Of a DNA stretch of 5,249 nucleotides, positions 1 through 5,249 are shown piece after piece. The notes under the pieces were generated by a model, which saw nothing but the letters and a program-made list of their open reading frames with translations, was not told the DNA's origin and did not search any database. This DNA is from Candidatus Sediminicultor secundus (GTDB lineage: Bacteria > Atribacterota > JS1 > SB-45 > 34-128), in assembly GCA_002849045.2 (NCBI GenBank), contig NCRO01000118.1, positions 809 to 6,057 of the forward strand. Reading direction: 5' to 3'. A program made the position numbers and the translations under genes. Positions within the stretch are counted from its first letter, which is position 1. Every line of letters begins with the position of its first letter.

Positions 1-1
1 C

Positions 2-655
2 GCCAGTACTACAAGACCCTTAGCCATAATTATCGGTAATTCACCTGAAGAAGTAATTCGCCAAACTGGTTTGAATAAGGCAGATATAATTTACGAAGCG
101 AATGTAGAGTACCCTTTTACCAGATTAATGGCTATATTTAATAATAGTGATGAGACCATAGTGGGGCCGGTGAGAAGCAGCAGGTATTATTTTTCCAGAT
201 TAGCTGTAGAGTGGTCTGCCATCTTTGCTCACTGTGGAGGGCAAAGCTTAAAGAACGAAAGGATTGTTAATTTAGACCAGATGCGTTATCCTTCTCCTTA
301 TTGGCGGGATAAAAATATTGGCGGCTGGATTAATCTTTTTACTAAAACCCAAAATATTAAAGAGAAGAGTAGAAAAATGGGCTTTCAGGAAAAGGTAAAT
401 TTAGATAACCATTTGCTCAGCCTGAGGACACTCAATTTATCAGGGGGGGATATCAGCAAAATATCTATTAAATATAACCAAAAATATACCATATCTTACG
501 AGTATAAAGCAAGTGCCAATACTTATTTAAGGTACATAAATTCAAAGCGGCCCGGGGTAATTCAATCATGGTTCCCACTTTATATTCCAATTTTACTCCA
601 GCAGACTTTATCTTTTCATTGGCAATTTTTCTTGCTTTTTTACATATTGGCTTAA
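2..655 (+). CDS. DUF3048 (YerB-like) protein, 5' partial and 3' truncated
   Basis: The frame is open from base 2, so the gene begins outside the window; the ATG at 71 is internal, because family-like sequence (RPLAIIIGNSPEEVIRQTGL) lies before it. What matches the DUF3048/YerB family from memory: the R-P-L-A start of the domain, KADIIYEANVE, the TRLMAIF strand, VGPVRSSRYYF, the IFAHCGGQS segment (usually H-A-G-G-S), YWRD near 288-310, and a C-terminal-domain strand pair around ISIKYNQKYTISYEYK followed by TYLRYINSK. Members are commonly putative lipoproteins of unknown function; any signal peptide would lie outside the window. Family resemblance stops at about base 547. The last 34-35 codons are antisense ppdK sequence, and the usual continuation with a conserved H-x-D and NVIV-like strand is absent. 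About 180 real residues are present. Function is unknown. The family call is fairly secure; the 3' end at 655 is not a natural gene end. Confidence 0.75.
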   Translation, partial: ASTTRPLAIIIGNSPEEVIRQTGLNKADIIYEANVEYPFTRLMAIFNNSDETIVGPVRSSRYYFSRLAVEWSAIFAHCGGQSLKNERIVNLDQMRYPSPYWRDKNIGGWINLFTKTQNIKEKSRKMGFQEKVNLDNHLLSLRTLNLSGGDISKISIKYNQKYTISYEYKASANTYLRYINSKRPGVIQSWFPLYIPILLQQTLSFHWQFFLLFYILA

Positions 656-2813
656 ATTCATTTGCATGGCTAATTAAAGGAACCATTATTTCCGGCTTAA
701 CCTTAATACCTTGTTTGGTTAATTCTATTGCTGCCTCAATTATCGCCTCTACTTGCATCTCGTATATTTCCGGATATAACAGACCTAACCTGCACCCTCG
801 AAGTCCTAACATAGGATTCATTTCATGTAAAGATATAATTGTTTTTAATAATTTTTCCTTCTTAGCAAGTTCTGCCGAATCTATATTTTTTAATTTTAAA
901 GTATTTACTTCTACTAAAGTATCTTCCAAATTGGGTAAAAATTCATGAAGTGGTGGATCAAGTAATCTAATAATTACCGGCAACCCTTCCATAACTTTTA
1001 AAATACCGAAAAAATCACCCTTTTGCATTGGTAACAATTTCTTTAAGGCTTCTGCTCTAATCTTATTAGTATCCGCCATAATCATTTCTCGTACAATAGG
1101 TAACCGATTTTGTTCCATAAACATATGCTCTGTTCTGGTAAGTCCTATACCTTCCGCCCCTAATTCTCTGGCCTTTTTCGCATCTTCCGGTGTATCGGCA
1201 TTGGCGTATACGCCTAAGCGTTTTATTTTGTTAGCCCAGGATAACAGGGTTTCATATTCCTTACTCATTTTCGGTTCGATGGTAGGAACTATTCCCAGAA
1301 ATACTTCACCGGTTCCGCCATCTATAGTGATAAAATCACCTTTTTTTAGTGTTATATCGTTAACAGATATTTTTTCTTTTCTTGCATTAATATTCAAAAC
1401 ACTACAGCCAGCTACGCAAGCCTTCCCCATGCCCCTTGCCACTACCGCCGCATGACTGGTCATACCTCCTCTGCTGGTAAGGACTCCTTGGGCTTCTACC
1501 ATACCATGGATGTCATCTGGAGTGGTTTCTGTTCTTACTAATATTACCCTTTCTCCTTCTTTTCCTAATTCCTCTGCCTCATCAGCGGTAAAGACCACTT
1601 TTCCATAAGCAGCACCCGGAGAAGCCGGTAATCCCTTGGCAACTACTTCCATTTTTGCCTTAGGGTTTATTCTTCTATGTAAAAGTTGATTTAATTGATT
1701 TGGTTCTACCCTTAAGATTGCCTCCTCTTTGGTAATTATTCCTTCTTCTACCATATCAATAGCAATTTTAAGAGCAGCCTGGGCGGTTCTTTTCCCTGTT
1801 CTGGTCTGTAGCAAATAAAGTTTCCCTTCTTCTATGGTAAATTCATAATCTTGAACATCTCTATAATGTTTTTCTAAAAGTGTAACTATCCTAATAAGTT
1901 CTTCATATACTTCCGGTAAATCGTTTTTGAGATTAGATAAAGGCAAAGGTGTTCTGATACCTGCAACCACATCTTCTCCCTGGGCATTCAGAAGATATTC
2001 TCCGTAATATTCTTTTTCTCCGGTAGAAGGATTTCTGGTAAATCCAACCCCTGTTCCTGAATCTTCTCCCATATTGCCAAAGACCATCTCCTGAACATTT
2101 ACTGCTGTCCCCAAATCATCGGAAATTTTATTAATCCTACGATAGGTTACCGCTCTTTTAGTATTCCAGGAATTAAACACAGCATCTACAGCCCTCTTTA
2201 ATTGAACTTTAGGTTCTTGCGGAAAATTTTCTCCGGTCTCTTTTTTAATCAGTTTTTTGTATCTCTCCACTAATATTTTCAGACCTTCACAGTTAATTTC
2301 CGTATCTAATTTTACTTTAAGTTCTTTTTTAAGCTCTTCCAAAAGATATTCGAACTTATCATGCTCAATGCCTAAAACTACATTTCCAAACATTTGCATA
2401 AAGCGTCGATAACTATCGTAAGCGAAACGCTCATTTTTTGTTTTTTCGACAATTCCCTGAATAGTTACATCATTTAACCCTAAATTTAGAACTGTATCCA
2501 TCATACCAGGCATGGAAATTAGTGCGCCAGAACGAACTGAGACTAACAAAGGATTTTTGGCATCTCCTAACCTTTTTTTAGATACCTGTTCTAATTTTTT
2601 TAAATTTTCCTCTATCTGCTCCTCTAATCCTTGAGGATATTTTTTATCATTTTTATAGTATTCAACACACACTTCTGTAGTTATAGTAAATCCCTGAGGA
2701 ACGGAAAGGCCTATTCGGGTCATTTCTGCCAGACCTGCACCTTTTCCTCCTAAAATGGATTTCATATCTCCTTTTCCTTCATCAAAAAAATAGACATATT
2801 TTTTCTTACTCAT
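468..2813 (-). CDS. ppdK: Pyruvate,phosphate dikinase, C-terminally truncated at a junction
   Basis: PPDK (EC 2.7.9.1) is a cytoplasmic enzyme interconverting ATP + pyruvate + Pi and AMP + PEP + PPi. Residues 1-340 form the ATP-grasp nucleotide-binding part: LGGKGAGLAEM (Lys24), RSGALISMPGMMDTVLNLG (Arg94), FTRNPSTGE, and the ligand region QDYEFTIEEG...LLQTRTG (Asp322, Glu324, Gln336). Residues about 395-505 are the swivelling phosphohistidine domain, with GGMTSHAAVVARGMGKACVAG holding catalytic His454 and regulatory Thr452. From about 515 the PEP/pyruvate barrel begins: GIGLTRTEHMF (Arg560), IRLLDPPLHEFLP (Arg616), GTMIELPRAAL (Glu751). Homology stops at Leu757; residues 758-781 are antisense DUF3048 sequence. 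Full-length PPDKs have about 875 residues, so about 120 are missing, including the SFGTNDLTQ metal and substrate segment and the GICGEHGG catalytic Cys. The ATG start is supported by a typical N-terminus, GGAGG upstream, and a 4-nt overlap with the regulator gene. The product as read should be unable to handle pyruvate/PEP. Identity is certain; the 3' end is not trustworthy. Confidence 0.95.
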   Translation of the reverse strand: MSKKKYVYFFDEGKGDMKSILGGKGAGLAEMTRIGLSVPQGFTITTEVCVEYYKNDKKYPQGLEEQIEENLKKLEQVSKKRLGDAKNPLLVSVRSGALISMPGMMDTVLNLGLNDVTIQGIVEKTKNERFAYDSYRRFMQMFGNVVLGIEHDKFEYLLEELKKELKVKLDTEINCEGLKILVERYKKLIKKETGENFPQEPKVQLKRAVDAVFNSWNTKRAVTYRRINKISDDLGTAVNVQEMVFGNMGEDSGTGVGFTRNPSTGEKEYYGEYLLNAQGEDVVAGIRTPLPLSNLKNDLPEVYEELIRIVTLLEKHYRDVQDYEFTIEEGKLYLLQTRTGKRTAQAALKIAIDMVEEGIITKEEAILRVEPNQLNQLLHRRINPKAKMEVVAKGLPASPGAAYGKVVFTADEAEELGKEGERVILVRTETTPDDIHGMVEAQGVLTSRGGMTSHAAVVARGMGKACVAGCSVLNINARKEKISVNDITLKKGDFITIDGGTGEVFLGIVPTIEPKMSKEYETLLSWANKIKRLGVYANADTPEDAKKARELGAEGIGLTRTEHMFMEQNRLPIVREMIMADTNKIRAEALKKLLPMQKGDFFGILKVMEGLPVIIRLLDPPLHEFLPNLEDTLVEVNTLKLKNIDSAELAKKEKLLKTIISLHEMNPMLGLRGCRLGLLYPEIYEMQVEAIIEAAIELTKQGIKVKPEIMVPLISHANEFKPICKKARKIANEKIKSAGVKLEYKVGTMIELPRAALNLCTLNKYWHLLYTRKIWYIFGYI
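540..550. other. Junction where two convergent genes are both truncated
   Basis: Reading leftward, ppdK matches its family through the codons for P-R-A-A-L (557 to 543) and then loses all resemblance. Reading rightward, the DUF3048 gene matches its family through TYLRYINSK (to 547) and then loses all resemblance. The two homology ends overlap by a few bases (about 543-547, CAAAG), consistent with a join through short shared sequence. The two frames then run through each other antisense, ending at stops at 653-655 and 468-470. No transposon end, inverted repeat, direct repeat or vector sequence is visible at the site. A chimeric join or a genuine rearrangement are both possible; the former seems more likely. 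Confidence 0.8.
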
Positions 2814-3628
2814 TCTTCCTCCCTTATAATTTTAAGTATATTTGTGGCAATGTCTTCTATGGCCATACTGGTTACGTCAATTATCGGACATCCGATTTTT
2901 TTGTAGATACTATCTGCATATTTTAACTCTTTAATTACTCTTTCTTCTTTATTATATACACCCTCGTCTGGTAGCCCCAATGCCTTTAACCTTTCACTTC
3001 TTATCTCAATTAACTTATCGGGCTCCATGGTTAAACCAACTACTTTCCCCGGTGGTAAACTAAATATTCCAGACGGTGGTTCAAATTCAAAATCCAATAC
3101 CATATTGGCTACCTTTATACCCTTATGGGCAAGATACATACTAAGTGGTGTTTTTGAAGTTCGAGAAACCCCTAATATTACCAAATCAGCTTTGGATAAC
3201 TCTAATTCCCTTTGGCAAGCATCGTACTTCACCGCAAATTCCATTGCTTCCATTCTTTTAAAGTATTCTTTATCTAATTTTCTAATAATTCCCGGTTCTA
3301 ATTTAGGTGTAATTCCGCTTATCCTTTCAATGTTTTCCATAATTGGACCAAGTATATCGAAGGAAATAACAGATTGCTTTTTAGACTCTTCTTTCAGAAA
3401 TAATCTTAATTCTGGTTTTACAATAGTATAGACTATAAAGCCTTTTTCCTTATTGATTTGAGCTATTATCCCTGTGATATCTTTCATAGATTCAATATGG
3501 GCAAACAATTTCAACTTAATATCATCAGAATCAAACTGACTAAGCGCAGCATGTATTACGGTTTGAGCAGTTTCGCCGGTAGAATCAGAAATTATGTAAA
3601 CAGTAGGTTTATATTCGACACTCTCCAT
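2810..3628 (-). CDS. PPDK regulatory protein (DUF299 kinase/phosphotransferase)
   Basis: This 272-residue protein has the usual length of the family that includes plant PDRP, E. coli PpsR and Bacillus YqfL. Characterised members are bifunctional: ADP-dependent phosphorylation of a Thr beside the catalytic His inactivates PPDK (or PEP synthase), and Pi-dependent phosphorolysis reactivates it. Visible motifs are the N-terminal YIISDSTGETAQTVIHAAL (11-29), MEFAVKYD (129-136), the P-loop-like GVSRTSKTPLSMYLA (153-167), VANMVLDFEFEPP (173-185), and IRSERLKALGL (209-219). Residues 137-138 read A-C where I recall relatives having D-G, and the V-P-L-V-P-E segment after VAN is altered, so this is a somewhat divergent member. 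ATG is chosen because it lies 8 nt after AAAGGAGG and 2 nt after the glyS stop. The gene overlaps ppdK by 4 nt (ATGA), and the neighbouring ppdK argues that PPDK, not PEP synthase, is the target. That target is inferred; the family call is firm. Confidence 0.95.
   Translation of the reverse strand: MESVEYKPTVYIISDSTGETAQTVIHAALSQFDSDDIKLKLFAHIESMKDITGIIAQINKEKGFIVYTIVKPELRLFLKEESKKQSVISFDILGPIMENIERISGITPKLEPGIIRKLDKEYFKRMEAMEFAVKYDACQRELELSKADLVILGVSRTSKTPLSMYLAHKGIKVANMVLDFEFEPPSGIFSLPPGKVVGLTMEPDKLIEIRSERLKALGLPDEGVYNKEERVIKELKYADSIYKKIGCPIIDVTSMAIEDIATNILKIIREEE
2818..2822 (-). promoter_or_regulatory. Ribosome binding site of ppdK inside the regulator gene
   Basis: The minus strand reads GGGAGGAAGAATGA, with GGAGG only 4 nt before the ppdK ATG. 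The A of this ATG begins the 4-nt overlap with the TGA stop of the regulator. The short spacing plus overlap suggests that ppdK translation is at least partly coupled to ribosomes finishing the regulator. Confidence 0.65.
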
Positions 3629-3630
3629 AA

Positions 3631-5249
3631 TTATTCCCTCCTTTCTTTTGTAGAAACAATTTTGGATAAATCAGCTACTTGATTAAATAATATTCCTATT
3701 TTCTTAATAAGTGCGATCCTATTTCTTCTGATGTTATTATCTTTGTCCATTACCAGTACCTGGTCAAAAAACTCATCAACCGGTTCGCACAAATCTCCTA
3801 ATAACTTAAATACTTTTTTGTACTCTTTTTTACAAATAAATTCCTTTGTTCGCGGATAAATATTTTCATAATTATGATGTAAATTTAACTCTGCTTTTTC
3901 CTTTAATAATGACTTGTCAATTTCGGTTTCTTCATTATTTTTTGATAAATTCAATACCCTGTTTGATGAGTTGAGTATTTTTCTAAAAATTGGCTGATTA
4001 TATAATTCCTTAATAGCTTTTATTCTATGTTTAATATCAACTACATCTCCATCGCTATCTACATCCAAAACTGCATCAATTATATCATAGCGAATTCCAT
4101 CTTCTAAGAAGATATTTTTTACTCTTTGTTTGAGAAAACTTAATATCTGGGATACAATCTCATTTTCATCAATTTTTAATTCTACTGAAAGACTTTCTTT
4201 ATATAGAGATAAAGATTTCTGAATAATGTCTTTTAACGAAATTTTCAGATTATTTTTTAAAATTATGGCAATTTTCCCACGGGATTGTCTTCTCAATCCG
4301 TAAGGATCCTGCGATCCTGTTGGAGTTAAACCCATCACGAAACAGCCAATGATACTATCCACTTTATCAGCAATTCCTAAAATCATACCACTTTTAGTTA
4401 GGGGTAATCTATCCCCCGAAAAACGAGGGAGATAATGTTCAAAGATAGGTTCCGCTACCTCTTTTCCTTCGTCAGATAAAAACGCATATTCTTTACCCAT
4501 TATCCCCTGTAACTCTGGAAATTCTTTCACCATTTCAGTAACCAAATCTGCTTTGCATAAATGAGCAGACCTTAAAAGATCTTTTTTCGTTTTCTGTTCA
4601 ACCTGTAGAACATCTGCAATGTAATCACACAACAACTCTAATCTCTTTGTTTTATCAAAAAGGCTTCCCAGATTTTCCTGGAAAATAACATTTTTTAATT
4701 TATCCACCCTTTTTACCAAAGGAATTTTCTGGTCTTCCTGGTAGAAAAATTTTGCATCTTCCAACCTGGCTCTGAGAACATTTTCGTTGCCCTCTCTAAT
4801 TTTAGAAACATGTCTCTTGGAATTATTGATAATTACAATAAATAAAGGAAGCAATTCATCTTTATTTTTAAAAACAGGGAAATATTTTTGATGCTTTTCC
4901 ATAACTACGATTAAGACATCTTTGGATAATTCTAAATATTTTTTATCATATTTCCCCAAAATTGCATTAGGGTATTCAACTAAATAAATTACTTCTTTTA
5001 ACAGTTTTTCATTTATTATTTTTTCCCCATTAACTTCCTTAATTATCTGCTTTATATCTGTTCTAATCATATTTTCTCTAATTTTGGGATCAATTATCAC
5101 ATAATTTTTTTCTATCTTCCTGAAATATTCCTGAGTAGAAGATATCCTAATTTTTTTTGGCGACAAAAGTCTATGACCATAAGTAATATTTTCAGAATCT
5201 AAACTATCTAAATTGAACTTGATTATTTCTTTTCCATACAGGGCAAGTT
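3631..5249 (-). CDS. glyS: Glycyl-tRNA synthetase beta subunit, 5' partial
   Basis: This is the beta subunit of the bacterial alpha2/beta2 glycyl-tRNA synthetase, which charges tRNA-Gly in the cytoplasm; the alpha subunit (GlyQ) carries the class II catalytic core and beta contributes tRNA recognition. The frame is open to the right edge, giving 538 visible residues against about 690 in full-length proteins, so roughly 150 N-terminal residues lie outside. The TTG at 5164-5166 is not the start: the preceding codons read LDSENITYGHRLL, matching the conserved GHRF region. Family motifs, numbered from that TTG: VEYPNAILGKYD (63-74), KHQKYFPV (91-98), GNENVLRARLEDAKFF (126-141), FQENLGSLFDKTKRL (162-176), KADLVTEMVKEFPELQGIMG (205-224), HYLPRFSGDRLP (244-255), the HD-like IADKVDSIIG (265-274), DPYGLRRQSRG (287-297), and a helical C-terminal anticodon-binding-type domain ending FFDQVLVMDKDNNIRRNRIALI...FNQVADLSKI. 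It is the most upstream visible gene of the block; glyQ would be expected next beyond the window. Confidence 0.97.
   Translation of the reverse strand, partial: LALYGKEIIKFNLDSLDSENITYGHRLLSPKKIRISSTQEYFRKIEKNYVIIDPKIRENMIRTDIKQIIKEVNGEKIINEKLLKEVIYLVEYPNAILGKYDKKYLELSKDVLIVVMEKHQKYFPVFKNKDELLPLFIVIINNSKRHVSKIREGNENVLRARLEDAKFFYQEDQKIPLVKRVDKLKNVIFQENLGSLFDKTKRLELLCDYIADVLQVEQKTKKDLLRSAHLCKADLVTEMVKEFPELQGIMGKEYAFLSDEGKEVAEPIFEHYLPRFSGDRLPLTKSGMILGIADKVDSIIGCFVMGLTPTGSQDPYGLRRQSRGKIAIILKNNLKISLKDIIQKSLSLYKESLSVELKIDENEIVSQILSFLKQRVKNIFLEDGIRYDIIDAVLDVDSDGDVVDIKHRIKAIKELYNQPIFRKILNSSNRVLNLSKNNEETEIDKSLLKEKAELNLHHNYENIYPRTKEFICKKEYKKVFKLLGDLCEPVDEFFDQVLVMDKDNNIRRNRIALIKKIGILFNQVADLSKIVSTKERRE
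3637..3644 (-). promoter_or_regulatory. Ribosome binding site of the PPDK regulator
   Basis: On the minus strand this reads AAAGGAGG, a near-perfect Shine-Dalgarno match, 8 nt before the ATG at 3626-3628. It lies inside the last codons of glyS, whose stop is 2 nt before the ATG, so the regulator is probably translated from the glyS transcript. It fixes the start of the regulator. Confidence 0.8.

Noticed and set aside
71..73. ATG as the start of the DUF3048 gene
   Set aside because: The preceding 23 codons encode the conserved start of the domain (R-P-L-A...), so this codon is internal.
443..449. Run of seven G bases, a possible frameshift error
   Set aside because: The DUF3048 frame reads family-like sequence on both sides of the run, so the length appears correct.
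551..556. CCCGGG (SmaI-type) site at the junction, a possible cloning scar
   Set aside because: The bases encode the conserved P-R-A of PPDK, so the site is natural gene sequence and no vector sequence is seen.
568..948. Plus-strand open frame of 126 codons
   Set aside because: It lies entirely antisense to strongly conserved ppdK codons, has no family resemblance and no convincing ribosome binding site.
1201..1455. Plus-strand open frame of 84 codons
   Set aside because: It is antisense to the PPDK phosphohistidine region, whose conservation explains the lack of stops.
3027..3431. Plus-strand open frame of 134 codons
   Set aside because: It is antisense to the conserved part of the PPDK regulator and shows no recognisable protein features.
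3458..3682. Plus-strand open frame of 74 codons across the regulator/glyS boundary
   Set aside because: It is antisense to two confident genes, with no ribosome binding site or family match.
5164..5166. TTG as the start of glyS
   Set aside because: The frame stays open upstream and encodes the conserved GHR-containing region, so the true start is beyond the right edge.

Overview
The window is AT-rich bacterial DNA. On the minus strand it carries a compact three-gene block: glyS (beta subunit of the class II alpha2/beta2 glycyl-tRNA synthetase, 5' end beyond the right edge), a pyruvate,phosphate dikinase (PPDK) regulatory protein of the DUF299 kinase/phosphotransferase family, and ppdK. At the left edge, on the plus strand and convergent with ppdK, lies the middle part of a DUF3048 (YerB-like) protein gene. 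A tetrameric-type GlyRS beside a PPDK regulator and PPDK, together with a DUF3048 protein and low GC, suggests a Firmicutes/Clostridia-like or Atribacterota-like anaerobe. That assignment is an inference from gene content and memory of gene order; no marker in the window fixes the lineage.

Layout: 2-655 plus, DUF3048 protein, open at the left edge and cut short; 468-2813 minus, ppdK, cut short at its 3' end; 2810-3628 minus, PPDK regulatory protein; 3631-5249 minus, glyS, open at the right edge. The three minus-strand genes are tightly packed (2-nt gap between glyS and the regulator, 4-nt ATGA overlap between the regulator and ppdK), so they are probably co-transcribed. PPDK interconverts ATP + pyruvate + Pi with AMP + PEP + PPi. 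The regulator switches PPDK off and on through a Thr next to the catalytic His, and the PPDK here keeps that site (Thr452, His454).

The most notable point is a junction at about 540-550. The ppdK reading frame matches its family to the conserved segment ending P-R-A-A-L, then runs into the antisense of the DUF3048 gene and stops after 24 unrelated residues. The DUF3048 frame, from the other side, matches its family up to the same place, then runs 34-35 codons into the antisense of ppdK. Both genes therefore lose their 3' ends at one breakpoint. This is best explained by a chimeric join (amplification or assembly), or less likely by a real inversion or deletion. The ppdK product as read lacks about 120 C-terminal residues, including the catalytic Cys. 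There is no gene-free stretch over 300 bases, and I saw no RNA gene, CRISPR array, insertion sequence or convincing promoter or terminator. I found no evidence of a new biological system.
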